A stretch of DNA of 64,000 nt from Azoarcus sp. L1K30 (lineage in GTDB: Bacteria > Pseudomonadota > Gammaproteobacteria > Burkholderiales > Rhodocyclaceae). The notes beneath the pieces were generated by a model. It did no database searches. It saw nothing but the letters and a program-made list of their open reading frames with translations, and was not told the origin of the DNA. The position numbers were made by a program, and so were the translations under genes. The stretch covers positions 3,713,475-3,777,474 of the forward strand of contig NZ_JAGRRD010000001.1 in the NCBI RefSeq assembly GCF_018122735.1, read 5' to 3'. Shown one piece after another: positions 1-8,823 of the stretch (position 1 is the first letter of the stretch; every line of letters starts with the position of its first letter).

Positions 1-25
1 CTAATTGCCCGTGAGGCTTGATCCT
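1..25 (+). rRNA. rrl: 23S rRNA, 3' end only (partial)
   Basis: The first bases, beginning CTAATTGCCCGTGAGGC, match the conserved 3' terminus of bacterial 23S rRNA (E. coli: CTAATGAACCGTGAGGC). The gene runs off the left edge. The 5S gene about 130 bp downstream supports reading this as the tail of an rRNA operon. The exact 3' end is estimated from the E. coli end. Confidence 0.75.
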
Positions 26-157
26 ATAACCTTACACACACAGTCGATACTCGTTCTGATTCAACGGCCTCAACAGCCGTGAATCACCAACGCAATCACA
101 ACACCCAATCATTACTTCTTCTCGCTTTGCCCTGCCACACGCAGGTGACAAGTCATA

Positions 158-272
158 GTCTGACGACCATAGCGTCTGGGTCCCACCCCTTCCCATCCCG
201 AACAGGACCGTGAAACCAGACCGCGCCGATGATAGTGAGATTCGCTCTCGTGAAAGTAGGTCATCGTCAGAC
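158..272 (+). rRNA. rrf: 5S ribosomal RNA
   Basis: About 115 nt with the classic 5S layout. The 5' and 3' ends (GTCTGACGACC and GGTCATCGTCAGAC) pair as helix I. The internal CCACCCCTTCCCATCCCGAA block and the GAAAGTAGG segment are typical of bacterial 5S rRNA. It lies downstream of the 23S tail and directly before a terminator, as expected for the last gene of an rrn operon. Confidence 0.95.
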
Positions 273-285
273 TAACCCCACGCTT

Positions 286-317
286 AACCCCTTCAGCTGA
301 TCGCTGAAGGGGTTTCT
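286..317 (+). terminator. rrn operon terminator
   Basis: A perfect 12-bp stem (AACCCCTTCAGC / GCTGAAGGGGTT) with a 5-nt loop is followed by TCTT. It begins 13 nt after the 5S 3' end. Confidence 0.9.
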
Positions 318-387
318 TGCTTTATGGGAGCAGAACTCAGTCGTGACCTCGTATCCGTCATCGTGCAGAATCATGGGCTCGGAGTGT

Positions 388-1563
388 ATGGCGAACGGCA
401 TGAAATTCGATCTGATCATAGTTGGCGGCGGACTCGCGGGTGCGGCGCTTGCCGTTGCACTGCGAAAGAGCCGCCTTTCCATTGCGTTGGTGGAGGCGGC
501 CGCGCCCCGTCATGCGCAGGGCTGGGACCAGCGTGTCTATGCCTATAGTCCTGCAAATGCGGCCTTTCTGCGTGAGCTCGGCATCTGGGAGCGCCTCGAT
601 CACGACCGCTTGTGTGCGGTTGAGCGCATGGACGTAAGGGGCGACCGGAATGGGGCATTGCAGTTTTCTGCCTACCAGAGCGGGCTTGCCGAATTGGCCT
701 GGATTGGTGAGTCCAGCTTGATCCACTGCGAGTTGTGGGAGAGCCTCAGGCGTCAGCACAACGTTATGGTCTTCGCCCCGGCGCAACTCAAGGACATGGT
801 GCTCACGGAGGAAGGGGCCGCTCTGGTGCTTGAAGACGGGCGTAGCCTGTGCGCGGATCTGGTGGTCGGTGCGGACGGGCGCGACTCCAGGGTGCGTGAG
901 CTGGCCGGCATCGGGTCGAGTGTGACGCCCTATGGTGAAAGAGGTGTCGTGGCCAACCTGCGCTGTGAGCAGGCGCACCGGGGCACCGCGTTTCAGTGGT
1001 TTCGTGAGGATGGCGTGCTTGCCTGGCTGCCTTTGCCCGACAAGCTGGTTTCGATCGTGTGGTCGGCGCCTGACGATGTGGCCGCTGACCTCTTGTCCTC
1101 CGACGATTCGACCTTTTGCGAACGGGTGGCGGCTGCGGGCGGCCAGGCGCTGGGGGCCATGACGCTCGAGACGCCCCGTGCCGCATTCCCGCTACGGCTG
1201 ATGCGCGTGGATAGCATGATCGGTATGCGCGTTGCTCTGATCGGAGATGCCGCGCATGCGATACACCCCTTGTCCGGACATGGCATCAATCTGGGATTTC
1301 AGGATGCGAAGGAACTGGCGGCGTTGCTGTGCGGATTGAAGCCTTGGCAGGGGGCGGGCGATCATGCGCTACTCAGGCGCTACGCGCGCGCCCGCGCGGA
1401 GGAGCCCTTCGTACTGCAATATGCGACGCACGGGCTGAATCGTCTCTTCTCGAGCCGGCACCCCGCTGCAGCCCTGCTTCGTAACGTCGGGATGAACCTC
1501 ACCGATCGGTTGCCGGTCATAACCAACGCGCTCACCCGCTATGCGGTGAGCGGAAAGCTTTAA
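388..1563 (+). CDS. UbiH/UbiF/VisC-family FAD monooxygenase (ubiquinone ring hydroxylase)
   Basis: This is a flavoprotein of the UbiH/UbiF/Coq6 group, which hydroxylates the aromatic ring of ubiquinone precursors. The N-terminal FAD Rossmann motif VGGGLAG is at about residues 12-18. A central VVGADGRDS motif is near residue 160. The second FAD motif, IGDAAHAIHPLSGHGINLG, is near residue 285. The length (about 391 aa) is normal for the family. I chose ATG 388 because GGAG at 381-384 precedes it; ATG 400, which gives MKFDLIIVGGG, is equally plausible. It sits 15 bp before dsbC and is probably cotranscribed. Which ring position it hydroxylates cannot be told from sequence alone. Confidence 0.85.
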   Translation: MANGMKFDLIIVGGGLAGAALAVALRKSRLSIALVEAAAPRHAQGWDQRVYAYSPANAAFLRELGIWERLDHDRLCAVERMDVRGDRNGALQFSAYQSGLAELAWIGESSLIHCELWESLRRQHNVMVFAPAQLKDMVLTEEGAALVLEDGRSLCADLVVGADGRDSRVRELAGIGSSVTPYGERGVVANLRCEQAHRGTAFQWFREDGVLAWLPLPDKLVSIVWSAPDDVAADLLSSDDSTFCERVAAAGGQALGAMTLETPRAAFPLRLMRVDSMIGMRVALIGDAAHAIHPLSGHGINLGFQDAKELAALLCGLKPWQGAGDHALLRRYARARAEEPFVLQYATHGLNRLFSSRHPAAALLRNVGMNLTDRLPVITNALTRYAVSGKL

Positions 1564-1578
1564 TTCCTGGAGATCCTG

Positions 1579-2301
1579 ATGTCCTTTGTTTCCGGCTACG
1601 GCCGAGTGTTGGCGCTGAGCCTGTCATTGTTTTCCATTGGCGCGCATGCCGACGAGAGTTCGGTGCGCAAGAGCATGGAGGCGTTTATTGGCGGACCTGC
1701 GGTGGAGACCGTGACGCGGACGCCGTATGGCGGGCTTTACGAAGTGGTACTCAAGAGCGGCGAGCTGGTGTACACCGATGACAAGGTGAGTTTTGTCATC
1801 GACGGCCGGGTGATAGACGCCCAGACTCGACGCGACATGACCCAGTTGAGACTGAATCAGCTGTCTGCGATCGATTTCACGTCGTTGCCGCTTGACCAGG
1901 CCATCAAGCACGTCAAGGGCAATGGCAAGCGTGTGATCGCAACCTTCGAGGATCCCAATTGTGGCTATTGCAAGCGTCTGGGGAAGGAGCTTGCGCAGAT
2001 GAAGGACGTGACGATCTATACCTTCCTGTATCCGATCCTGAGTCCGGATTCAACGACGAAGTCCCGTGATATCTGGTGTGCCAAGGACAGGGCCAAGTCA
2101 TGGAATGACTGGATCGTGGATGCCAAGGTGCCGGCAACGGCCGAATGCGAGGCGGGGGCAATCGATCGCAACGTCGCGCTTGGCCAGAAGCTCCGGATCA
2201 ATGGCACGCCGACTATTTTCCTGTCGGACGGCAGTCGTATCGGTGGTTACGTTCCTGCAGCCGAGCTAGAGAAGGCCATCGCGTCGATCGCGGTCAAGTA
2301 A
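1579..2301 (+). CDS. dsbC: Thiol:disulfide interchange protein DsbC
   Basis: Periplasmic disulfide isomerase, 240 aa. A signal peptide of about 24 residues ends at AHA-DESS. An N-terminal dimerisation domain is followed by a thioredoxin-fold domain whose active site reads NCGYCKR (CGYC) at about residues 128-131, the DsbC/DsbG type of CXXC. The cis-proline loop appears as NGTPTIF. GGAG lies about 8 nt before the ATG. Shuffling of wrongly paired periplasmic disulfides is the known family role. The next gene is convergent and ends 35 bp away. Confidence 0.93.
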   Translation: MSFVSGYGRVLALSLSLFSIGAHADESSVRKSMEAFIGGPAVETVTRTPYGGLYEVVLKSGELVYTDDKVSFVIDGRVIDAQTRRDMTQLRLNQLSAIDFTSLPLDQAIKHVKGNGKRVIATFEDPNCGYCKRLGKELAQMKDVTIYTFLYPILSPDSTTKSRDIWCAKDRAKSWNDWIVDAKVPATAECEAGAIDRNVALGQKLRINGTPTIFLSDGSRIGGYVPAAELEKAIASIAVK

Positions 2302-2335
2302 GTCATGGGGGGCGGCCGGCGCTGTCCCCCTGTGC

Positions 2336-3634
2336 TCAGTTCCGGGCCAGGGCGTTGCCCGGGCTCACGCCCTTGGGCAGCAGGATCCACATGCGGCCCT
2401 GCTGACGCATCTTTCCGGCCTGGGCCCCTGCATCTGCCCCGAAGCCCCAGAAATAGTCAGCCCGAACCGGGCCCTTGATTGCACTACCGGTGTCCTGAGC
2501 GAGGACCAGTCGGTTCAGCGGGCGGGTGCTATTGGGCCAGGTGGTGGCGAGAAAAACCGGTGCGCCCAGCGGAACGACGGTGGGATCGATGGCGATGCTG
2601 CGTTCATCGGTGAGCGCGACGCCGAGCGCACCAGTGGGGCCGCCGCTCGCAGGCAGCTCGCGAAAGAAGACGTAGCTCGGATTGGTGTTGAGCAACTCCG
2701 ACAGGCGCGCAGGATTGTCTCGTGCCCACTGCCGGATGCCTTCCATCGACGCGCGTTCCAGCGGTAACTGCCCCTGACTGACGAGCCAGCGCCCGATCGA
2801 TTGGTAGGGATGACCGTTCTGGTCGGCATAGCCGATCCTGACCAGGCTGCCGTCCGGGAGCTTGACGCGCCCGGATCCCTGCACCTGCAGGAAGAAGAGA
2901 TCGATCGGATCGTCCGCCCACAACAGCACCTTGCCGGCAAGGCGATCCGGCTGCTGTTCGATTTCGGCTCGTGTCCAGTAGGGGACAACGCTGTTCCCGA
3001 CCAGCCGGCCGCGCAAGCGGAGCGACTTGAGCTCGGGGTAGAGGCTGCTCAGCTCGACAGTAATCATGTCATCGGGTGGCATATATACCGGCCACCGGCT
3101 TTGCGCGGAGCGTGTGCGGCTGCCCTTGATCAGCGGTTCGTAGTAACCGGTCACCAATCCGGTGTCGGTTCCGTCGGCGTTGAGTGATTGCCACGGGGTG
3201 AAGTGCTTTTCGAAGAAGGAATGGATATCGCGTGAGGTCATGGTGGCGTGCATGCCGGCAGCCGATTCGCATGCGGTTTTCCACGCGGTCTTGCGCACGA
3301 GCGCCTTGCATGATTCAACGAAGGCCGGCCATGCGGCCCCGAGATCGTCGTCAGGCCAGCCTGGCAGCGTCGCCCAGTCCGTGGCAACGAGCATGCCGGG
3401 TTGGCTTGCGCCGGACGCGGCAGGCGCGGGCGTCGGCACCGCGGGTGCGGCGGCTGGAGGGGGGCAGGCGGGGCAGGCCGGACAGCTCATTGGTGTCGGC
3501 GCCGCGCATGCGGCAGTGTGCGCGCCAACGGCGGGTGTCGGCGGCGTTGGCGGATGCGATGCGCACGCCACCAGCAGGCCGGCCGTCAGGACCGCAACGA
3601 CAGCGGAAGGAAGAATGCGATGCGTCGGACTCAT
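2336..3634 (-). CDS. mltA: Membrane-bound lytic murein transglycosylase A (MltA), lipoprotein
   Basis: Peptidoglycan-cleaving lytic transglycosylase anchored to the outer membrane, 432 aa from ATG 3634. The reading frame stays open upstream, but the chosen start gives a lipoprotein signal ending in the lipobox LVAC. A proline/alanine-rich linker with several CPAC/CPPP turns (about residues 40-75) precedes the MltA barrel domain (VTGYYEPL). The 3D domain at the C-terminus contains AQDTGSAIKG and VRADYFWG, the aspartate-bearing catalytic region of the family. The cysteine- and proline-rich linker is unusual. It is convergent with dsbC. Confidence 0.92.
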   Translation of the reverse strand: MSPTHRILPSAVVAVLTAGLLVACASHPPTPPTPAVGAHTAACAAPTPMSCPACPACPPPAAAPAVPTPAPAASGASQPGMLVATDWATLPGWPDDDLGAAWPAFVESCKALVRKTAWKTACESAAGMHATMTSRDIHSFFEKHFTPWQSLNADGTDTGLVTGYYEPLIKGSRTRSAQSRWPVYMPPDDMITVELSSLYPELKSLRLRGRLVGNSVVPYWTRAEIEQQPDRLAGKVLLWADDPIDLFFLQVQGSGRVKLPDGSLVRIGYADQNGHPYQSIGRWLVSQGQLPLERASMEGIRQWARDNPARLSELLNTNPSYVFFRELPASGGPTGALGVALTDERSIAIDPTVVPLGAPVFLATTWPNSTRPLNRLVLAQDTGSAIKGPVRADYFWGFGADAGAQAGKMRQQGRMWILLPKGVSPGNALARN

Positions 3635-3730
3635 GATGGGATCGGTTAAACTCGGGACATCAGGTCCGGCAGTATACCGGCGGCCGGCACTGGTGGCCGC
3701 TAAACAGGATCGACCGCCTGGAGGGATGCG

Positions 3731-3844
3731 ATGTGGGTGATTTTCCTTGAGGCACTGCTTGCGTTGGTGCTGCTGCTGATCATCGTATGGGCAACCTGGC
3801 CGCGGCGCAGGAATGAATTGGACGACGACGATGGAAATGACTGA
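3731..3844 (+). CDS. Small membrane peptide of 37 aa, upstream of DUF815 ATPase
   Basis: This short gene has a strong ribosome-binding site (GGAGGG about 7 nt before the ATG). It encodes one hydrophobic helix (LEALLALVLLLIIVWATW), a basic PRRR stop-transfer and an acidic DDDD tail. It overlaps the start of the ATPase gene by 14 nt, which suggests translational coupling. No function is assigned. The N-out/C-in prediction follows the positive-inside rule, so the charged tail probably faces the cytoplasm next to the ATPase. Confidence 0.65.
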   Translation: MWVIFLEALLALVLLLIIVWATWPRRRNELDDDDGND

Positions 3845-4700
3845 ACTGAGTGCCCTGATCGGCAGGGCGGAGCGCGTGCTCGAGCGGCTCGAGCGGGTAC
3901 TGCCGGGGCCGGCGGAGGCGCCCGACTGGTCCGCGGCCCATGCCTTCCTGTGGCGGCGCAAGCATGGAAGGGGAAGCCTGCAGCCGGTCACCGTTCCGCA
4001 TGGCATCCGGCTCAAGGACTTGCAGGATATTGATGATCAGAAGGCTCGCATCGATCGCAACACCCGGCAGTTCCTGGCCGGCAGGCGGGCCAACAATGTC
4101 TTGCTGACCGGGGCGCGCGGGACCGGGAAATCCTCGCTGATTAAGGCCTTGCTGAACGAATATGGCGACAGGGGCTTGCGCGTGATCGAAGTCGACAAGA
4201 GTGATCTCGTCGATCTGCCGGAGATCATGGACATGCTGGTCGGCCGGCCCGAGCGCTTCATCCTGTTCTGCGATGATCTCTCGTTCGAGGAGGGTGAGGG
4301 CGCATACAAGGCGCTCAAGAGCGTACTCGATGGGTCGGTGTCGGCGGTAGCAGACAATGTGTTGCTCTATGCCACCTCGAACCGCCGTCACCTGATGCCC
4401 GAGTACCACGACGAGAACCTGCAGGTGCGCCATGTCGATGGCGAGATACACCCCGGCGAGGCAGTCGAGGAGAAAGTGTCGCTGTCGGAGCGGTTCGGGT
4501 TGTGGATATCTTTCTATCCGTTTGGCCAGGAAGCGTATCTGGAGATTGTGGATCACTGGCTGCGTGCCTTTGGCGTTCCGAAGCGCAAGGCGGCATCTGC
4601 ACGCCAGGAGGCGCTGCAGTGGGCAATGATGCGCGGATCGCGTTCGGGACGAGTCGCCTGGCAGTTTGCCCGGGATTTCGCCGGCCAGCTCGAGGATTGA
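3831..4700 (+). CDS. DUF815-family AAA+ ATPase
   Basis: ATP-binding protein of about 289 aa from ATG 3831. ATG 3813 and 3837 are in frame; 3831 gives the N-terminus MEMTELSALIGRAERVLERL. Walker A GARGTGKSS is near residues 93-101. Walker B is FILFCDDLSFE, near 142. A sensor-1-like ATSNRRHL follows. These are hallmarks of the DUF815 branch of AAA+ proteins, whose cellular role is unknown. It is 3 bp from the downstream Nudix gene and overlaps the small membrane peptide upstream, so the three probably form one transcript. Confidence 0.88.
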   Translation: MEMTELSALIGRAERVLERLERVLPGPAEAPDWSAAHAFLWRRKHGRGSLQPVTVPHGIRLKDLQDIDDQKARIDRNTRQFLAGRRANNVLLTGARGTGKSSLIKALLNEYGDRGLRVIEVDKSDLVDLPEIMDMLVGRPERFILFCDDLSFEEGEGAYKALKSVLDGSVSAVADNVLLYATSNRRHLMPEYHDENLQVRHVDGEIHPGEAVEEKVSLSERFGLWISFYPFGQEAYLEIVDHWLRAFGVPKRKAASARQEALQWAMMRGSRSGRVAWQFARDFAGQLED

Positions 4701-4703
4701 AGG

Positions 4704-5642
4704 ATGGCGAGAAAGATCGTTGATGTCGCGGCGGGCGTCATCACGCGTGCGGACGGCTGCTTTCTCATCGGGCAGCGTGCGCCTGGCACCTTCTATCCGG
4801 GTTACTGGGAATTTCCGGGGGGCAAGGTGGAGGCGGGCGAGACGGCCGCGGACGCGCTGACGCGAGAGCTCGATGAAGAACTGGGCATTCAGGTCGAGCG
4901 CCTCAATCCGTGGCTCGTGCGCGAACATGACTACGAGCATGCCAAGGTCAGGCTGCATTTTTTCGAGGTGCCGCAATGGCGCGGAACGGTGAGCGATCAC
5001 GTGCATAGTGCGCTGGCATGGGTGCGGCCGGGCGGCGTCGACCGCGGGCCGATGCTGCCGGCCAATGGTCCGATCCTGAAGGCGCTGAGTCTGCCGCGCA
5101 GGATGGGTATCACCTGCGCGGCGACGATGGGTGTCGACGCGCAACTGTCCGCGCTCGACCGTGCGCTGGATCAGGGGCTGCGGCTGGTGCAAGTGCGCGA
5201 GGCGGGGCTGGCGCAAGACGCACGTCAGGCCTTCGCCGCGGCGGTCGTGGCGCGCGCGCGTGCTGCGGGCGCGCTGGTGCTGATCAACGACGACGAAGTG
5301 CTGGCCGATGCAGTGGGTGCCGACGGCGTGCATCTATCGTCACGGCGGCTGATGATGACCGAACAGCGGCCAGACCGGCCTTGGGTGGGCGCCTCATGCC
5401 ACACGCGAAGCGAACTGGAGCATGCCGCCGCACTGGGGCTGGACTATGCGCTGTTGGGGCCGGTCAAGGCCACGGCAAGCCACCCGGAGCAAGCCCCGCT
5501 GGGTTGGGAGGCATTCTCGGCGCTAAGCGCCGGGCTACCCTTGCCCGTACTGGCGCTGGGCGGCATGGGGGATGCCGACATGCGCGAGGCCCGCAGCGCA
5601 GGTGCACACGGGTTCGCCGCCATCCGCACATGCTGGGCATGA
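4704..5642 (+). CDS. Nudix hydrolase fused to a thiamine-phosphate-synthase-like domain
   Basis: Two-domain protein of 312 aa. Residues about 1-130 are a MutT-type Nudix domain with a complete Nudix box (GGKVEAGE, then REL and DEELG) at about 39-61. MutT proteins hydrolyse oxidised nucleotides such as 8-oxo-dGTP. Residues about 135-310 resemble ThiE/TenI: a QVREAG strand, LINDD, ADGVHLSS, LLGPVKATASHP and ALGGMG. Nudix-ThiE fusions are a known architecture in beta- and gammaproteobacteria. The second domain's reaction is unproven. The protein follows the DUF815 gene by 3 bp. Confidence 0.9.
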   Translation: MARKIVDVAAGVITRADGCFLIGQRAPGTFYPGYWEFPGGKVEAGETAADALTRELDEELGIQVERLNPWLVREHDYEHAKVRLHFFEVPQWRGTVSDHVHSALAWVRPGGVDRGPMLPANGPILKALSLPRRMGITCAATMGVDAQLSALDRALDQGLRLVQVREAGLAQDARQAFAAAVVARARAAGALVLINDDEVLADAVGADGVHLSSRRLMMTEQRPDRPWVGASCHTRSELEHAAALGLDYALLGPVKATASHPEQAPLGWEAFSALSAGLPLPVLALGGMGDADMREARSAGAHGFAAIRTCWA

Positions 5643-5667
5643 TGTGATCCTGATGAAGCAATCCTGA

Positions 5668-5856
5668 TCAGGGCGTGATATCTTCGTCGTTGTCAGGCGG
5701 AGATGCCGGAACGCGATAGCTTTCCGATGCCCACGCGCCGAGATCAAGCTGTTTGCAGCGTTCGGAACAGAACGGGCGGTAGCGGTTCTCGGTGCGCCAT
5801 TCGGTCATCTTGCCGCACTGCGGGCAGCGAACAAGTCGGGGCGGAGCGTCGGTCAC
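5668..5856 (-). CDS. yacG: DNA gyrase inhibitor YacG (zinc-binding)
   Basis: Small protein of 62 aa. A Cys4 zinc site is formed by CPQCG near the N-terminus and CSERC near residue 31, with the family signature [16 protein letters not shown]. YacG is known to bind GyrB and inhibit gyrase in E. coli. The start is GTG at 5856, in the sequence GTGA that overlaps the zapD stop by 4 nt. The frame stays open further upstream, but that portion is antiparallel to zapD and not coding. The tail is acidic. Confidence 0.88.
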   Translation of the reverse strand: MTDAPPRLVRCPQCGKMTEWRTENRYRPFCSERCKQLDLGAWASESYRVPASPPDNDEDITP

Positions 5857-6608
5857 AGGCTGCAGAAGGTCAGTTCGAAAGGAGTGTCGCGCTCGGCTAC
5901 GCGCGGGCGGAGTACGGTTTCGGGCATCATGAAGCGGATGTTGAGGGCGTACTTGTTGGCGCTGATCTCCGGAATGACAGGCTCGGAGTTCGGAATCCGT
6001 ATCCTGAGCATCTGCGCGGTGCGCCCTGCCATGGTCATCTGGAAGGTGCCTGCCTTGGCCCGCAGTTCCTCCGGACGGCCGCTGCTGCGCAGCAGGCGCA
6101 GCACGATCTCCAGGCCACCGCGGATTGGCGCCATCGGCCGTCCCCAGGTTTCGAGGTCTCGTCTGCGCACCTCTGCGTCTCCACTGAGCCAAAAGTGGTA
6201 GGAGGGAAGGTCGAACTGGCACACCCCACCGGGAATCGCGGCCCGACTGCGAATGCTCATCAACCACTCATTTTCGCGCAGGTACTGCCCGATTTTGCCT
6301 GCCATGGCCAGAAGGCCGGAAGAGGCCTGCTCGATCTCGTAAAGGGCGCCAGAGAGTGCTTCTTCGGAGATTTCCGGATTGTTGCGAAACGAGATCAGTA
6401 TCTGGCGCTGGCGTTCGAGTTCCTGCACGAGGTCGACCTTGAGATCAGCGCGTCCGGCGACTTCGAGGATTTCGAACAACCCGAGCAGGCCGGCGTGGTG
6501 GTCGAGCGGAGCATCTCCGCTGCAGAAATGAGCATGCTTGCGAAACAGGTCCTCGAGGCGCAGCAGGGTGCGGATACGCTCATTGAGAGGATATTCGTAA
6601 CTGATCAC
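5853..6608 (-). CDS. zapD: Cell division protein ZapD
   Basis: ZapD (DUF1342/YacF) cross-links FtsZ filaments at the division ring. The protein is about 251 aa, normal for the family. It opens with the family N-terminus [21 protein letters not shown] and keeps the [10 protein letters not shown] segment. GTG 6608 is preferred because CGGA sits about 9 nt upstream; GTG 6614 is also in frame. It is followed by yacG with a 4-nt overlap. The coaE-zapD-yacG order is common in beta- and gammaproteobacteria. Confidence 0.9.
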   Translation of the reverse strand: MISYEYPLNERIRTLLRLEDLFRKHAHFCSGDAPLDHHAGLLGLFEILEVAGRADLKVDLVQELERQRQILISFRNNPEISEEALSGALYEIEQASSGLLAMAGKIGQYLRENEWLMSIRSRAAIPGGVCQFDLPSYHFWLSGDAEVRRRDLETWGRPMAPIRGGLEIVLRLLRSSGRPEELRAKAGTFQMTMAGRTAQMLRIRIPNSEPVIPEISANKYALNIRFMMPETVLRPRVAERDTPFELTFCSL

Positions 6609-6711
6609 GCACACGTTCCGAAGGCTGGTGTAAGTACCGGGTTAGCGGACGATGATAGCACAGGGGTCGAACATGCTCGGCGCAAAGCACCGGTTTGCCG
6701 GAAGTGCGGCA

Positions 6712-7323
6712 TCAGCCGGCAAGCGACAGGTAGCGCTGATGCAAGGCATCGACCTGTTGCCACAATGCCTCCAGAGATGAACTGTTATCGATCACGTCAT
6801 CCGCGGCCGCAAGCCTTGCTTCGCGGCTGCTTTGAGCGGCAATGATGGCTTCCACCTCCTCGACGGACAGGCCGTTGCGTGCGCGAACCCGCTCGATCTG
6901 AAGCGACGGCGGACAGTCCACCACGCAGATCCGGCTACAGCGTTCGCGATAGGCGCCCGATTCAATCAGCAACGGAACGGCGAGGATGACGTAAGGGCTG
7001 CTGGCTGTCGCGCATTGACGTTCGCTCTCGAGCCGAATCATCGGGTGCAGGATATGTTCGAGCTGCTGGCGTGCCTCGGGGTTGGCAAACACCAGCGTGC
7101 GCATGCGGGCGCGGTCGAGCCGTCCGTCGGCAGCGATCATGTCTTTGCCAAAGGCTTCGCGTATCAGCGGGATTGCCGCGCCGTCAGGGCCGGTGAGCGT
7201 GTGCGCAATCTGATCGGTATCCACGATGGCGATACCATGAGCGGCAAAGCGCGATGCGACTGCGCTCTTGCCGCTGCCGATTCCACCCGTCAGGCCGATG
7301 GTCACGGGATCTTCCCGACTCAT
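6712..7323 (-). CDS. coaE: Dephospho-CoA kinase
   Basis: Catalyses the last step of coenzyme A synthesis, phosphorylating the 3'-hydroxyl of dephospho-CoA. The P-loop GLTGGIGSGKSAV is at about residues 10-22. DTDQIAH follows near 35 and the AVPLLIESG motif near 120. Length is 203 aa from ATG 7323, whose ATGA overlaps the stop of the SPOR-protein gene. About 100 bp separate it from zapD. With coaX two genes upstream, this transcript carries the first and last steps of CoA synthesis. Confidence 0.95.
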   Translation of the reverse strand: MSREDPVTIGLTGGIGSGKSAVASRFAAHGIAIVDTDQIAHTLTGPDGAAIPLIREAFGKDMIAADGRLDRARMRTLVFANPEARQQLEHILHPMIRLESERQCATASSPYVILAVPLLIESGAYRERCSRICVVDCPPSLQIERVRARNGLSVEEVEAIIAAQSSREARLAAADDVIDNSSSLEALWQQVDALHQRYLSLAG

Positions 7324-8030
7324 GGCGAACATGGATTCCGATGCTGGGCGAGCGCATCATTGGCGATGATGGCGGTCAGGGCAGCGCGTTCGTCCGTGAC
7401 TTCGATCCGGTAATCAACAGTTGACCGAATCGCAATGCTGGCGCCGCGAACGCCTTTCGCCCGCATCTGCGCAAGGTGTTGGTTGGAGGACGCTTCGGTC
7501 TTGAACAGGCCGAGCGAGATGGCAAACTGGTTGGGCCCCGCGTCCTGCACGATGAAAAGATCGGACACGCCCTGCGCGCGCAATTCCTTGACCCTGCGTT
7601 CCGCAGCGTCGCGACTTCCCAGCGGGGGAATGCGCACCCACCACGAGCTCGGTGTCTCGCTGCTGGTTTGCGACGGCGTGATGCCGGCAGCGGTCAATCG
7701 GGCGCTCAGGCGGTCCGCGTCCGATTCATTGAGCCCGGACCAGACCAGGCAAAGCCGGTCCGGTGCCGCAGCGGCATCGGCTTCCGTTGTGCTCGATGTT
7801 GCGGGGGCGACGGTTGGAAGGGGTTCGGCGGGGGACTGGCGCGGTGTCGGCAGTGGCGCACCGTTTGCAGTGCCTGCATCGAGCAGCTTGATGCGCTCGG
7901 GATGCAACTGGTTCGAGATGCGCTCCGGTTCGCCATCCGGGGGCGCAAAGCCGAACCAGCCCTTGATCGCACCAAAGGCGAGTGCGTTGAGAACGAGCAG
8001 CAGGATCAGCAGAAAACGCAGCATTGTCAT
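7320..8030 (-). CDS. SPOR-domain membrane protein
   Basis: Protein of about 236 aa from ATG 8030 (ATG 8024 also possible). An N-terminal transmembrane helix (LRFLLILLLVLNALAFGAI) is followed by a proline/alanine/threonine-rich linker and a C-terminal SPOR-like domain (WWVRIPPLGSRDAAERRVKELRAQG, and a second half with FAISLGLF). SPOR domains bind peptidoglycan stripped of stem peptides at division sites. The layout fits an inner-membrane division-associated protein, in line with zapD downstream. The ATGA overlap with coaE indicates coupling. Confidence 0.75.
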   Translation of the reverse strand: MTMLRFLLILLLVLNALAFGAIKGWFGFAPPDGEPERISNQLHPERIKLLDAGTANGAPLPTPRQSPAEPLPTVAPATSSTTEADAAAAPDRLCLVWSGLNESDADRLSARLTAAGITPSQTSSETPSSWWVRIPPLGSRDAAERRVKELRAQGVSDLFIVQDAGPNQFAISLGLFKTEASSNQHLAQMRAKGVRGASIAIRSTVDYRIEVTDERAALTAIIANDALAQHRNPCSP

Positions 8031-8106
8031 GGATGAAGCATACCTGATCGGCACTTTACCGCAGAAGCTCGCCCGCGCATCGTGTTCCGGGTGGCGGTAC
8101 CGAATC

Positions 8107-8823
8107 CTAAGCGTCGTCGGCGATACGGGCCAGGCCGTCCAGCACGAGATTGTCCACCCTTTGCACTGGCACGCTCAACAGGTCGGCAAATGCGTCAGCC
8201 GCGCCACCGCCGAGCAGGCAGCATGCGTGCGGCGAGGTTTCGATGTGACTGAACATGCGTTCTACCGCGCCGGCCTGCGCCTGCAGGCAACCGGAGAGTA
8301 TCGCGTCGGCGGTATTGCGCGGGGTGTCGCTGAAGTGACCGGCCAGTAGCGGCAACTGGGCCGTGTTCGACGCCAGCGCGCGCTGCATCAATTCCACGCC
8401 GGGCAGGATCAGGCCGCCGAGAAAGTCACCCGTCGCATCGAGGAGGTCGATAGTCGTGGCAGTGCCTGCCATGACGACGACACAGGCACCGGGGTGACGT
8501 GCACGGGCGCCGATCAGTGCAGCCCACCGGTCCGCGCCGAGCTGGGTGGGCTGATGGTAGAGATTGCGCACGCCGCAGCGCGAAGCATCCGGCCGCAGCC
8601 ATTCGAGTTCGAGCCCGCGCTGTGCCGCCATTTCCGCGATGCGTGCGGCGACGCCCGGACCCGCGACGTTTGCGCCGAACAGGCGCTCGATGTCGGGGCA
8701 GCGCTCGAGCAAGGCGTCCAGGCGCGCGAGCTGATCGTGTTCGCTCGCGCCTTCGGTCGTGTTGCCGGGTCCTGCCAGTCGCCATTTGATCCGTGTGTTT
8801 CCCGCATCGATGAGCAGGATCAT
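8107..8823 (-). CDS. coaX: Type III pantothenate kinase
   Basis: First step of CoA synthesis: phosphorylation of pantothenate by the CoaX-type enzyme. The N-terminal DAGNTRIKW phosphate motif, the central GADRWAALIGAR motif and the VMAGTATTIDLLD motif are all present. Length is 238 aa. The ATG at 8823 overlaps the birA stop (ATGA). BirA-CoaX adjacency is common in this class, and the two are sometimes fused. Confidence 0.94.
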   Translation of the reverse strand: MILLIDAGNTRIKWRLAGPGNTTEGASEHDQLARLDALLERCPDIERLFGANVAGPGVAARIAEMAAQRGLELEWLRPDASRCGVRNLYHQPTQLGADRWAALIGARARHPGACVVVMAGTATTIDLLDATGDFLGGLILPGVELMQRALASNTAQLPLLAGHFSDTPRNTADAILSGCLQAQAGAVERMFSHIETSPHACCLLGGGAADAFADLLSVPVQRVDNLVLDGLARIADDA

